From Galbibacter sp048266365 (lineage in GTDB: Bacteria > Bacteroidota > Bacteroidia > Flavobacteriales > Flavobacteriaceae), in assembly GCF_048266365.1 (NCBI RefSeq), contig NZ_JBLWZP010000006.1, positions 62,001 to 126,000 on the forward strand: DNA of 64,000 nt, given 5' to 3'. Below the pieces are notes generated by a model. The model was not told the DNA's origin. It worked only from the letters and a program-made list of their open reading frames with translations, and did no database searches. Below, in pieces: positions 16,577 through 25,069 of the stretch. The position numbers and the translations under genes are program-made. Numbering within the stretch: the first letter of the stretch is position 1; every line of letters starts with the position of its first letter.

Positions 16577-18400
16577 TTAAGCCTTCCCTTCCATTTTATC
16601 TTTCAATGCTTGAAGCTCTGCATTCGCATCACCAAGGGTAGTTTTTTCCGCTTGGTTACTACGTTTTGCTGCAGCTTTAACATTTTTCTCTTCTTCTTCT
16701 TTGAAGATAGCTGTATGAGAAGCAACAACTCTTTTGAATTCTTTGTTAAACTCGATAACTTTAAATTCAGCTGTTTCTCCTTTTTTCAGTTTCTTACCAT
16801 CTTCTTTCTCTAAGTGTCTAGAAGGAACGAATGCTACGATATCCTCGTTGAGTTCAATAGTAGCTCCTTTGTCAACAATCTCAGAAATTTCAGCGGTATG
16901 AATGGTACCTTCTCCAAACTCACTTTCGTATTTATCCCAAGGATTTTCAGTAGTTTGTTTGTGACCTAGACTTAGTTTACGTCCTTCAACATCAAGTTCA
17001 AGAACTTCAACTTCTAATTTATCACCAACATTTACAAATTCAGATGGGTGTTTGATTTTCTTAGTCCAAGAAAGATCAGAAATATAGATTAATCCGTCAA
17101 TTCCTTCTTCTAATTCTACAAATACTCCGAAGTTAGTAAAGTTACGTACGATACCTGAGTGTTTAGATCCAACAGGATATTTAGAAGTAATATCTGTCCA
17201 AGGATCTGGAGTCAATTGTTTAATACCCAATGACATTTTACGTTCTTCACGATCCAATGTAAGGATAACTGCTTCAACCTCATCACCAACATTTACGAAA
17301 TCTTGTGCAGATCTCAAGTGAGTTGACCATGACATTTCAGAAACGTGAATTAGACCTTCAACACCTTCAGCAACTTCGATAAATGCACCGTAGTCAGCAA
17401 TAACTACTACTTTGCCTTTAACTTTGTCACCAACTTTTACTTCTTCTCCAAGAGCTTCCCAAGGATGTTTCTGTAATTGTTTAAGACCTAATTGGATTCT
17501 AGATTTATTATCATCAAAATCAAGGATAACAACATTTAGTTTTTGATCCAATTCTACCACCTCGTTTGGATGGTTGATACGTGACCAAGAAAGATCTGTG
17601 ATATGGATAAGACCATCCACGCCTCCAAGGTCGATAAATACACCGTAAGAAGTGATGTTTTTAACTGTACCTTCAAGAACTTGACCTTTTTCAAGTTGTC
17701 CGATGATTTCTTTTTTCTGTTCTTCGATATCAGCCTCGATAAGAGCTTTGTGAGAAACAACAACGTTTTTGAATTCGTGATTAATTTTAACCACTTTGAA
17801 TTCCATTGTTTTACCAACATAAGCATCGTAATCACGGATTGGCTTAACATCAATTTGAGAACCTGGTAAGAAGGCTTCGATTCCGAAAACATCGACAATC
17901 ATACCACCTTTAGTTCTACACTTAACGAAACCGTTAACAATCTCACCTTTATCATGAGCAGCATTAACGCGATCCCAAGCTTTGATTGTTCTCGCCTTAC
18001 GGTGAGACAATACTAGTTGTCCTGATTTATCTTCGCGAACATCGATTAATACTTCAACCTTGTCCCCTACACTTAAATTAGGATTGTAACGAAACTCGTT
18101 TAAAGAAATAACACCTTCAGATTTGGCGTTAATATCGATGATTGCTTCTCTGTCAGTAAGGTGAACTACAGTTCCCTCAACAACTTCTTCATCAGCTGTA
18201 TCAACGAAATTCTCTTCAACTAAGTTTTCGAATTCTTTTAATTTTTCGTCTTCAACTTGGTCAATTCCTTCTTCGTAATTGTGCCAGTTAAAGCTTTGAA
18301 GAAACTCCTCTGGAGATACAGTTTCTTTCACTTCGGTTTGTGCTTGAGCAGAAGTTGCTTCTGCTGCTTGTTCTTTTTGTGTTTCTTTAGCTTCAGCCAT
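16577..18400 (-). CDS. rpsA: 30S ribosomal protein S1
   Basis: A 607-residue S1 protein with six S1 RNA-binding domains. Each has the recognisable VxxI..YGxFIxL pattern: EGTVVHLTDREAIIDI, NGFVKCRTKGGMIVDV, EGTVKNITSYGVFIDL, KGKVVVIADYGAFIEV, SGIVRNFTNFGVFVEL and TAEISEIVDKGATIEL. The domains are preceded by an acidic, Gln/Ala-rich N-terminal extension of about 70 residues. S1 binds mRNA on the small subunit and is important for translation in Bacteroidetes, where Shine-Dalgarno sequences are weak. The gene has its own promoter, a roughly 115-base leader with possible regulatory folding and a terminator. It is co-oriented with cmk and lon but separately transcribed. Confidence 0.97.
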   Translation of the reverse strand: MAEAKETQKEQAAEATSAQAQTEVKETVSPEEFLQSFNWHNYEEGIDQVEDEKLKEFENLVEENFVDTADEEVVEGTVVHLTDREAIIDINAKSEGVISLNEFRYNPNLSVGDKVEVLIDVREDKSGQLVLSHRKARTIKAWDRVNAAHDKGEIVNGFVKCRTKGGMIVDVFGIEAFLPGSQIDVKPIRDYDAYVGKTMEFKVVKINHEFKNVVVSHKALIEADIEEQKKEIIGQLEKGQVLEGTVKNITSYGVFIDLGGVDGLIHITDLSWSRINHPNEVVELDQKLNVVILDFDDNKSRIQLGLKQLQKHPWEALGEEVKVGDKVKGKVVVIADYGAFIEVAEGVEGLIHVSEMSWSTHLRSAQDFVNVGDEVEAVILTLDREERKMSLGIKQLTPDPWTDITSKYPVGSKHSGIVRNFTNFGVFVELEEGIDGLIYISDLSWTKKIKHPSEFVNVGDKLEVEVLELDVEGRKLSLGHKQTTENPWDKYESEFGEGTIHTAEISEIVDKGATIELNEDIVAFVPSRHLEKEDGKKLKKGETAEFKVIEFNKEFKRVVASHTAIFKEEEEKNVKAAAKRSNQAEKTTLGDANAELQALKDKMEGKA

Positions 18401-18521
18401 TTTGCTGAGAATAATTTGTATTCTGCATTAAATCAGGAGGTTAACAATATTTAATCACAGAAGATGTTGTTATTAATTTTTAGACATTCCCTTCTCCCTC
18501 CTGGGATAGTAAAAAGGAGTG
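18401..18521 (-). promoter_or_regulatory. rpsA 5' leader with a possible long-range pairing
   Basis: The untranslated leader between the -7 box and ATG is about 120 bases. Minus-strand CAGGAGG (plus 18497-18503) can pair perfectly with CCTCCTG (plus 18434-18440) nearer the start codon, closing a loop of about 56 bases. A purine-rich GGAGGGAGAAGGGA run lies next to the first arm. Self-regulation by S1 through the leader is known in other bacteria. Whether this leader works that way is inference. Confidence 0.45.
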
Positions 18522-18552
18522 CAAATTTACAATTATATTAATTGATTTACAA
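18522..18552 (-). promoter_or_regulatory. Bacteroidetes-type promoter for rpsA
   Basis: On the minus strand TTG (18550-18552), a 20-base spacer, then TAAATTTG (18522-18529). Both boxes and the spacing are consensus-like. Confidence 0.72.
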
Positions 18553-18592
18553 ACAATTATAGAAATATTCATCTGGCAACCTCCAGGATAAA

Positions 18593-19288
18593 CTACGCCA
18601 GAGCCTTTAATGTCTTCTGGACAAGTTCTAAACAGCGGGCAAAAGTTTCTTCTAAACTTAGTGTAGTACTGTCAATTTCAATAGCCTCAGCTGCTTTTAT
18701 TAATGGTGAGTCTTTACGTGTGGTGTCAATTAAATCGCGCTTTTGAACATTATCCAATACATCTTGATAAGTTACCTGGTCACCTCGTTCACTGAGCTCC
18801 AAAAAACGCCTTTGTGCTCGGACATCTGCAGAGGCTGTCATAAAGAGTTTTAATTCAGCATCCGGAAAAATCACAGTTCCCACATCCCTTCCATCCATTA
18901 CCACGGCTTTGTTTTTCCCCATGGCCTGTTGTTGTTCTACAAGTTTCTGGCGAACTTCAGAAATGGTAGCCACCTCGCTCACCACATTAGACACCTCAAG
19001 AGTTCGAATTTCCTTTTCTACAAGCACCCCATTGAGGTACATCTCTGGATCTCCTGTGGACTTGTTTAATTGAAATTTTAAATGTATATCATCTAAAGCC
19101 TGTATCAATAATTCCTTTTGGAGTTCTTGATTGCGATAAAAATCATGTGATAACGCGTAATAGGATACTGCCCTATACATCGCTCCTGTATCAACATATA
19201 CATACCCCAAGGATTTAGCCAATCGTTTTGCTATTGTACTTTTTCCTGTTGAGGAATACCCATCAATGGCTATGGTGATTTTTTGCAT
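18593..19288 (-). CDS. cmk: cytidylate kinase
   Basis: A 231-residue NMP kinase phosphorylating CMP/dCMP with ATP. The P-loop is GYSSTGKST at residues 10-18. The family motifs YVDTGAMYRAVSYYAL, MDGRDVGTVIFPDAELKLFMTASADVRAQRR and the lid region are present. The frame stays open for 14 codons upstream, but MQKITIAIDG is where homology begins, so I start at 19288. It lies 66 bases after lon on the same strand with a strong hairpin between them, and upstream of rpsA. The cmk-rpsA neighbourhood is common in bacteria. Confidence 0.95.
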   Translation of the reverse strand: MQKITIAIDGYSSTGKSTIAKRLAKSLGYVYVDTGAMYRAVSYYALSHDFYRNQELQKELLIQALDDIHLKFQLNKSTGDPEMYLNGVLVEKEIRTLEVSNVVSEVATISEVRQKLVEQQQAMGKNKAVVMDGRDVGTVIFPDAELKLFMTASADVRAQRRFLELSERGDQVTYQDVLDNVQKRDLIDTTRKDSPLIKAAEAIEIDSTTLSLEETFARCLELVQKTLKALA

Positions 19289-19306
19289 GCTATTAGTTTT
19301 CAAATA

Positions 19307-19340
19307 ACTCCACGTATTACAAGACTGCACTACGTGGAGT
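19307..19340 (-). terminator. hairpin between lon and cmk (probable terminator or attenuator)
   Basis: Perfect 10-base inverted repeat ACTCCACGTA / TACGTGGAGT with a 14-base loop, 14 bases after the lon stop codon. The downstream T run on the minus strand is weak (TTATTTG), so read-through into cmk is possible. Confidence 0.55.
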
Positions 19341-19353
19341 ATAATTTAAATTA

Positions 19354-21804
19354 TTATAATTTTTTGGCATTCTTCACCTTGACATTAGTGATGGCCAGAT
19401 CAATGACCTCACTCATTTCCTTAACATAGTGGAATGTCAATCCTTTTAAGTATTCTTCCTTAATCACTTCAATATCTCGTCTGTTTTCTTCACACAAAAT
19501 AATTTCCTTAATTCGTGCTCTTTTTGCAGCGAGGATCTTCTCCTTGATTCCACCTACTGGTAATACCTTCCCTCTTAGTGTAATCTCCCCGGTCATCGCT
19601 AAGCTCTTTTTCACTTTGCGTTGGCTAAACAACGACACTAAAGAAGTTAACATGGTAATCCCAGCACTAGGCCCATCCTTCGGAGTTGCGCCTTCAGGAA
19701 CGTGTATATGAACGTTATACTTGTCAAAAATATTGGGATTAATCCCCAAAGACGATGCATTCGACTTAATATATTCCATGGCGATGGTAGCCGATTCTTT
19801 CATCACCTTACCTAAGTTTCCTGTAATTGTCAAGGCTCCTTTACCTTTAGATAATATGGATTCAATAAACAAAATATCACCTCCTACACTGGTCCATGCA
19901 AGTCCTGTAACTACTCCCGCTACATCATTGTTTTCATATTTATCGCGCTCCAATCGTGCTGGCCCAAGCACATCTTCTACGTCTTTCAAACTAACCTTAA
20001 CATTATACTCCTGTTCCATTGCAATGGATTTTGCAGCATAACGAACCATTTTGGCGATTTGTTTTTCTAATCCCCGAACACCAGACTCACGTGTATAGCC
20101 TTCTACGATTTTTTCCATTTCCTTTTTGCCAACTTTTAATTGACTAGGTGTCATACCATGCTCTTCCAATTGTTTTGGTAACAGGTGTCGTTTTGCGATC
20201 TCTACCTTTTCTTCAATGGTATAACCTGAGACATTAATGATTTCCATACGATCTCGCAAAGCTGGCTGAATTGGCCCTATGTTATTAGCCGTAGCAATAA
20301 ACATCACTTTGGAAAGGTCATATCCCATTTCTAGGAAGTTATCATAAAACTCACTGTTTTGCTCAGGGTCCAATACCTCTAGCATTGCTGAAGAAGGATC
20401 TCCACTGTGACTTACCGTAAGTTTGTCAATTTCATCCAAGATAAATACGGGATTCGAGGTCCCTGCTTTTTTCAAAGATTGAATGATACGTCCAGGCATA
20501 GCTCCGATGTAGGTTTTACGGTGACCTCGAATCTCAGCCTCATCACGTAAACCTCCTAGAGATATTCTAACATATTCACGACCAAGTGCCTCTGCAACAG
20601 ATTTCCCCAAAGAGGTCTTTCCAACACCCGGAGGTCCGTAAAGACATAATATTGGAGATTTCATATCATTTCTAAGTTTAAGAACTGCCAAATATTCGAT
20701 GATTCTCTTTTTGACATCTTCCAACCCATAGTGGTCTCTATCTAAAATTTTCTGGGCGCGTTTTAAATCAAATTTATCTTTAGAAAATTTATTCCAAGGT
20801 AAATCCAACAACAAATCTAGGTAGTTTCTCTGAATGGAATATTCAGCAACTTGCGGATTCATTCGTTGCAATTTCGCTAATTCTTTTTCAAAGTGTTCTT
20901 TAACATTAGCATCCCATTTTTTCCCTTTGGCTTTAAGGTGCATTTGTTCAACCTCTTCTTCATACGAACCGCCGCCTAGCTCCTCTTGAATGGTTTTCAT
21001 CTGTTGATGTAAGAAGTACTCACGTTGCTGCTGATCCATATCAGATCGCACTCGGGACTGAATATCATTTCTGAGCGCCAATTTCTGCAGCTCTATGTTC
21101 ATGTATTTCAATGTTGCCAAAGCGCGCTCCATCAGCTTGGAATTCTCAAGCAACTTTTGTTTGTCAATAACCTCCAAATTTAGATTGGAAGAAATAAAAT
21201 TCACCAAAAATGAATTACTCTCTATATTCTTAATGGCAAAAGATGCTTCAGAAGGGATGTTTGGGCTCTCTTTTATGATTTGAAGAGCCAATTCTTTTAC
21301 TGATTCAATCACAGTGCTGAACTCCTCATTTTCAATGTCTGGCTTTTCTTCAGGCAATCCTTTGATGGTTGCAGTGATATAAGGCTCTGTTTCTAAAATT
21401 CTATCAATTTCAAAGCGTTTTTTACCTTGAATGATTACCGTGGTATTCCCATCAGGCATCTTTAGAACTCTTAAAATTCTAGCGATAGTTCCAACTTTAT
21501 TTAAATCCTTTACCTCTGGATCCTCAATAGATTCATCTTTTTGAGATACTACCCCAATAACCTTACTACTGTTAGAGGCATCCTTAATCAGTTTTATCGA
21601 TTTATCTCTACCTGCTGTAATGGGTATTACCACTCCTGGAAATAAAACGGTATTTCGAAGCGGTAAAATTGGAAGACTTTCTGGTAAGGATTCATTGTTA
21701 ATTTCCTCCTCATCTTCAGGGGTCATCAAGGGAATCAATTCAGCGTCGTCATCAATATGCTGCAGTGACAAATTGTCAATATTAAAAAAATTATTACTAC
21801 TCAT
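19354..21804 (-). CDS. lon: ATP-dependent Lon protease
   Basis: An 816-residue Lon. The N-terminal substrate-binding domain (LPILPLRNTVLFPGVVIPI) runs to about 250, followed by a coiled helical linker. The AAA+ module has Walker A GPPGVGKTS near 389-397 and Walker B VFILDEIDKL. The C-terminal serine-lysine protease domain carries the catalytic serine in PKDGPSAGIT near 710 and the lysine in GGIKEKILAAKRA. It degrades misfolded and regulatory proteins in the cytosol. An acidic N-terminal extension of about 40 residues before the Lon domain is normal in Bacteroidetes. No TAnnTTTG box stands out immediately upstream, so promoter choice is unclear, and heat-shock control is not shown by sequence. 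Confidence 0.97.
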   Translation of the reverse strand: MSSNNFFNIDNLSLQHIDDDAELIPLMTPEDEEEINNESLPESLPILPLRNTVLFPGVVIPITAGRDKSIKLIKDASNSSKVIGVVSQKDESIEDPEVKDLNKVGTIARILRVLKMPDGNTTVIIQGKKRFEIDRILETEPYITATIKGLPEEKPDIENEEFSTVIESVKELALQIIKESPNIPSEASFAIKNIESNSFLVNFISSNLNLEVIDKQKLLENSKLMERALATLKYMNIELQKLALRNDIQSRVRSDMDQQQREYFLHQQMKTIQEELGGGSYEEEVEQMHLKAKGKKWDANVKEHFEKELAKLQRMNPQVAEYSIQRNYLDLLLDLPWNKFSKDKFDLKRAQKILDRDHYGLEDVKKRIIEYLAVLKLRNDMKSPILCLYGPPGVGKTSLGKSVAEALGREYVRISLGGLRDEAEIRGHRKTYIGAMPGRIIQSLKKAGTSNPVFILDEIDKLTVSHSGDPSSAMLEVLDPEQNSEFYDNFLEMGYDLSKVMFIATANNIGPIQPALRDRMEIINVSGYTIEEKVEIAKRHLLPKQLEEHGMTPSQLKVGKKEMEKIVEGYTRESGVRGLEKQIAKMVRYAAKSIAMEQEYNVKVSLKDVEDVLGPARLERDKYENNDVAGVVTGLAWTSVGGDILFIESILSKGKGALTITGNLGKVMKESATIAMEYIKSNASSLGINPNIFDKYNVHIHVPEGATPKDGPSAGITMLTSLVSLFSQRKVKKSLAMTGEITLRGKVLPVGGIKEKILAAKRARIKEIILCEENRRDIEVIKEEYLKGLTFHYVKEMSEVIDLAITNVKVKNAKKL

Positions 21805-22096
21805 AGTTTTACGTGGGTCATTCTGTCATTAAAACAGTGGACATTTGACTTTTAATAATGTTATAAAGCGTTCTATTATTGCTTCCTAGCTATTATATCC
21901 AGAATAGCTTTTTTTCATTTAACTATATAGGCAATTGCTATGCCATTTTCACCCAAACAGGTAAAATAAAAGTCAGTCGTGTTGATTTAGATACTTTAAA
22001 AGATGTACGATAGCGCCATTAATTCCCTGGAGGAGATTTGAATATTTTTAACTGCTAGTGTAGGCAGTTTATGACAGCAGCTCAATTCGTAATACT
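21805..22096. other. intergenic region upstream of lon
   Basis: About 290 bases of AT-rich sequence between the lon start and the hairpin ending the response-regulator operon. I see no protein or RNA gene. It should hold the lon promoter, but no clear TAnnTTTG box is visible on the minus strand near the gene. Only short AT-rich repeats are present. Confidence 0.4.
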
Positions 22097-22121
22097 AGTG
22101 TAACTATGCTATAGTTACACT
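22097..22121 (-). terminator. perfect hairpin containing the response-regulator stop codon
   Basis: An 11-base perfect inverted repeat, AGTGTAACTAT / ATAGTTACACT, with a 3-base loop. On the minus strand the TAA stop of the regulator is part of the first arm. It is likely the end of the operon, though the following T run is poor. Confidence 0.6.
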
Positions 22122-22771
22122 TCAATATATTTGTGTTTTATTCCGTATAGCACAAGCCCTATTCTGCTTCTAACTTCCAGTTTATCGAATAGGCTCTCCC
22201 TATAGCCATCAACAGTTTTAGGTGATAGAAACATTTGAGTAGCAATTTCTTTATAGGTCATCTCAGTACAAGCCAATTTTAGAAACTCAATCTCTCTATC
22301 TTTTAATTTGATGCCGCTATTGGTATCGCCTTGTTCCTTACGATCTATGGTTTCGAGAAGTTTGTTGGTTATCTTGTCCGAATAATAAAAACCTTTATAG
22401 ATGACATCATTTAAGGCGCCTTCAAATATTTTAGGGTGAATGTCTTTGAGTAAGTAACCCTTAGCACCTAATCGGAGCATTTTGATAATCGTCTCTTCAC
22501 TATCATCCATCGAGAGTGCGATGGCCTTTTGCTCTGGAAAGTTGTCGTTTAACCACTCCATGGTTTCTATTCCAGTCATTATAGGCATATTGATGTCTAG
22601 TAGGACAATATCAGGTGCCCCGTATTCTTCCATGCATTCAATAAAATGTTGACCGTTTGTCGCGTGAAAGCTAACTTGATATCCTTTAAAGGATTCTATT
22701 AACGAAGTCAAGGACTTGGCAAACAACAAATGATCATCTACAACAGCTATGGTGTGTTTTTTATCCATCAT
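22115..22771 (-). CDS. NarL/LuxR-family response regulator
   Basis: A 218-residue two-component regulator. The receiver domain has acidic pair Asp12-Asp13, phospho-acceptor Asp59 (IVLLDINMP) and the conserved lysine in GYLLKDI. The C-terminal LuxR-type helix-turn-helix (LKDREIEFLKLACTEMTYKEIATQMFLSPKTVDGYRESLFDKLEVRSRIGLVLYGIK) binds DNA. Its start overlaps the kinase stop by one base (TGATG), so the two are translated together and form a cognate pair. Its targets are unknown; the repeats near the operon's own promoters are candidates. The stop codon lies inside a perfect hairpin. Partner assignment is very likely, the signal unknown. Confidence 0.93.
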   Translation of the reverse strand: MMDKKHTIAVVDDHLLFAKSLTSLIESFKGYQVSFHATNGQHFIECMEEYGAPDIVLLDINMPIMTGIETMEWLNDNFPEQKAIALSMDDSEETIIKMLRLGAKGYLLKDIHPKIFEGALNDVIYKGFYYSDKITNKLLETIDRKEQGDTNSGIKLKDREIEFLKLACTEMTYKEIATQMFLSPKTVDGYRESLFDKLEVRSRIGLVLYGIKHKYIEV

Positions 22772-23553
22772 CAGATTGGCTTGGTTGGATAGTTCAAAGT
22801 TACTGAAACTCCTTTATTTTTTCCAGTTTTGATTGAAAAATCTGCACCGATAAGTTCTGACCTGCGTTGCATGTTCATTATACCTGTCCCTTTTCGCTCG
22901 GATTCTAGATCAAATCCTACCCCATTATCAGTGGCATTAACATATAATTCCTCTGGAAGATAATTCAAATGGATGGTCAGTAATGAGGCCTTGGAATACT
23001 TAACCACATTAGAGAAGCATTCCTGAAATATTCTAAAGATAATGATCTCATCTTTTTTATTGATGTGATAGGGTTCACCCTGTACATTGTATTCAATGCG
23101 CAGGAAATTTAAGCGTTTAAAACGGTTGATTTCAAGTTCAAGAGATTCTTGCAATCCCATACTGGATACAAAATCATTATTCAAGGTGTGAGATAGCTGT
23201 CTGAGCTCCTTTAACCCTTGTCCCAACACGTCAGAGGCCTCCTTAAAGGATTTCATTTTATCCTCCGGAACCTCGTTCTGTAGCATATTCAATTGCAACT
23301 TTGCCACGGAAAGTAACTGACCAATATTATCGTGTAATTCCCAGCTGATATTCTTAAAGGTCTGTTCTTGAATTTCAGTTTGGGCCTTTGCCAACTCCTG
23401 CTCAAATTTTTGTTTCTCCTCAGCATTCTCGATGAGTAATTGTGTTTTTCTTCTTTGATAGGCTAAAAAAAAGCTTATAAAAAATGCCAGCAAAACTACA
23501 ATTAGTATACTTACATATATAATTAGACTTATAATTTCCTTTTGGTTTTCCAT
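22771..23553 (-). CDS. short membrane histidine kinase (HisKA_3, NarL-partner type)
   Basis: A 260-residue sensor kinase with almost no extracytoplasmic part. One transmembrane segment (IISLIIYVSILIVVLLAFFISFFLAY) is followed by a coiled coil (about 35-68). The HisKA_3 dimerisation domain carries phospho-acceptor His74 in WELHDNIGQ. The HATPase_c domain has the N box at EIIIFRIFQECFSNVVKYSKAS and the G1 box at ATDNGVGFD, ending in GTGIMNMQRRSELIGADFSIKTGKNKGVSVTL. With so little outside the membrane, it probably takes its signal through the membrane or a partner. The neighbouring membrane protein and lipoprotein are the obvious candidates, which is inference. Confidence 0.93.
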   Translation of the reverse strand: MENQKEIISLIIYVSILIVVLLAFFISFFLAYQRRKTQLLIENAEEKQKFEQELAKAQTEIQEQTFKNISWELHDNIGQLLSVAKLQLNMLQNEVPEDKMKSFKEASDVLGQGLKELRQLSHTLNNDFVSSMGLQESLELEINRFKRLNFLRIEYNVQGEPYHINKKDEIIIFRIFQECFSNVVKYSKASLLTIHLNYLPEELYVNATDNGVGFDLESERKGTGIMNMQRRSELIGADFSIKTGKNKGVSVTLNYPTKPI

Positions 23554-23622
23554 AGGAGTGTAGGGAGCTGTTGAGTATTACTAATTAATTTAACAAATTA
23601 AGTACTCAAGTTAATAATTATG

Positions 23623-23630
23623 CAAAATTA
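23623..23630 (-). promoter_or_regulatory. candidate internal promoter for the kinase-regulator pair
   Basis: Minus-strand TAATTTTG fits TAnnTTTG, 69 bases upstream of the kinase start, in the 111-base gap after the membrane-protein gene. The -33 area is occupied by the inverted repeat at 23652-23666 rather than by a TTG. Confidence 0.4.
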
Positions 23631-23651
23631 CGCCTTATGCTAATTTCTAAA

Positions 23652-23666
23652 AGGGTGTTTTTCCCT
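23652..23666. promoter_or_regulatory. AGGG/CCCT inverted repeat at the internal promoter (site B)
   Basis: AGGG, seven bases, CCCT, flanked by A and T. It lies 21-36 bases upstream of the candidate -7 box for the kinase gene, over the last codons of the membrane-protein gene. It resembles site A at 25239-25251, but the spacer is 7 rather than 5 bases. Confidence 0.35.
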
Positions 23667-24405
23667 ATTTTACACCATAAATGTTATAATTTTCCTCTGG
23701 TTCATAATATTTAACACTCACTATAAATCCTATTGCAAAACATCCATACATCACATAATTTGATATCACTAGTATATAAACATAGATAGAGGCTGAAAAG
23801 CTTAGTTGTTTGGCAAAAATGAAAATGGGCATGGTTACCAGATTAAAGAAAAGGATTCCTATGGTAATCCAAAACGGCAATGTCTTATAAAAACTTAGAA
23901 TCTTATCGCTCTTGAGAATTGTCATAAAATAAAAACATATTGCCACCACAGTAAATACAACCCCTGCGAACATATGAGGCTGTAGCCAGGAGGTCAAAAG
24001 GTCCTGATAATGTAATAAACTGTGAATCACCAAAATCGAATAAATGACAATACAAGCATTCACAGCCTTAGCTGCTTTTCTATACCGCAATATCGATCGG
24101 TAATACCATAGATACACATAAAACGAGATTATGGAATACAAACTCCCAACCCAGATACTAGACGTTATTAGATTCTCGGGAAGGAGGTATCTCATCAATT
24201 TGAGAAAATTCCACTGTGGATAAAAGAGTGTCGCTGTAGGAAGTAGGTTAAGCAATTCTATTAAAAAAGTAAACCATAGAAAAGGCATAAAGATCCACGA
24301 TTGTGAATCTTTATATTTTTTATAGGTAATCGTTGCAATTATCGCTGTTAAAAAGACAGCAAAAATTATGGTCTTCTTTAATAAAAATTCAAAACTAAGC
24401 ATCAA
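23665..24405 (-). CDS. multi-pass membrane protein of the signalling operon (unknown)
   Basis: I do not recognise a named family. The 246-residue protein has about seven hydrophobic segments (KTIIFAVFLTAIIATIT, FMPFLWFTFLIELLNLL, SLYSIISFYVYLWYY, ACIVIYSILVIHSLL, FAGVVFTVVAICFYFMTIL, PFWITIGILFFNLVTMPIFIF, IYVYILVISNYVMYGCFAIGFIVSV). The loops are short, the C-terminus is polar and there is no catalytic motif. That size and topology fit seven-helix sensor modules, here made as a separate protein rather than fused to the kinase. It starts 13 bases after the lipoprotein and precedes the kinase by 111 bases. A role in sensing or signal transfer is inferred from context only. Confidence 0.8.
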   Translation of the reverse strand: MMLSFEFLLKKTIIFAVFLTAIIATITYKKYKDSQSWIFMPFLWFTFLIELLNLLPTATLFYPQWNFLKLMRYLLPENLITSSIWVGSLYSIISFYVYLWYYRSILRYRKAAKAVNACIVIYSILVIHSLLHYQDLLTSWLQPHMFAGVVFTVVAICFYFMTILKSDKILSFYKTLPFWITIGILFFNLVTMPIFIFAKQLSFSASIYVYILVISNYVMYGCFAIGFIVSVKYYEPEENYNIYGVK

Positions 24406-24418
24406 TTTACAAAATCAA

Positions 24419-25069
24419 TTATTGAGGATAACTCGCAGCTGGCGGATTGCCATCGCTACCATACTCCAATGGATCTACTGCGGTGATATCATGTGAACTA
24501 GCATATAGTGGTAAACTTAATGGCAATATATTTCCTTTTTGTTTGGCATCACCCATTCTTCCTGTTGGAGTGATAAAGGTGGTCAAATAATTGTCCTTTT
24601 CGCCATGACCTTTTTTTGGAAAGACTCCTATATATACTCTGAAGCCATCTACCTCGCCTCCACTTGCTTCAACCTTTTCAACAGAGCTATCGATATAGGT
24701 TAACAATTGATCTACAGAATACCAATCGGAGACAGCAAGTTCAAATTTTGGCTTTTTAGGTTTAATGACCATTGGTGTTTTCAACTCCTCAACTTCTTTG
24801 AGGCTTGTTTTATTTTCCAAGGCTGCCATTAATTTAGCATTGAGGTCTTTGTAATAAGCTAAAGAATCAGATTGAGCAAATAAAATCTCCATATCACGGA
24901 CATAGCGTTTGCTCATATTCTCAGCAGTTGTTGGCGGTAATTTGTGTTTTGACAGCTCTACAGGTTGATAGTTTAATACGCCTCCTTGTGTTTTTGTACA
25001 AGATGTACTAAATAAAGATCCGACAACGATAAGCGATGTCAGAAGTAGTTTCAGTTGGTTGGTTTCCAT
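24419..25069 (-). CDS. lipoprotein heading the two-component operon (unknown)
   Basis: A 216-residue putative lipoprotein. The signal peptide (LLLTSLIVVGSLFSTSC, Cys24) leads into a proline-rich stretch and a helical region (AENMSKRYVRDMEILFAQSDSLAYYKDLNAKLMAALE). The C-terminal half, with SVDQLLTYIDSS, FRVYIGVFPKKG and YLTTFITPTG, looks like a small alpha/beta domain. I cannot name the family. It is the first gene of the operon with a membrane protein, kinase and regulator, so it could present a ligand at the cell surface or periplasm. That is inference. Candidate control sites lie in the 341-base region upstream. Confidence 0.8.
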   Translation of the reverse strand: METNQLKLLLTSLIVVGSLFSTSCTKTQGGVLNYQPVELSKHKLPPTTAENMSKRYVRDMEILFAQSDSLAYYKDLNAKLMAALENKTSLKEVEELKTPMVIKPKKPKFELAVSDWYSVDQLLTYIDSSVEKVEASGGEVDGFRVYIGVFPKKGHGEKDNYLTTFITPTGRMGDAKQKGNILPLSLPLYASSHDITAVDPLEYGSDGNPPAASYPQ

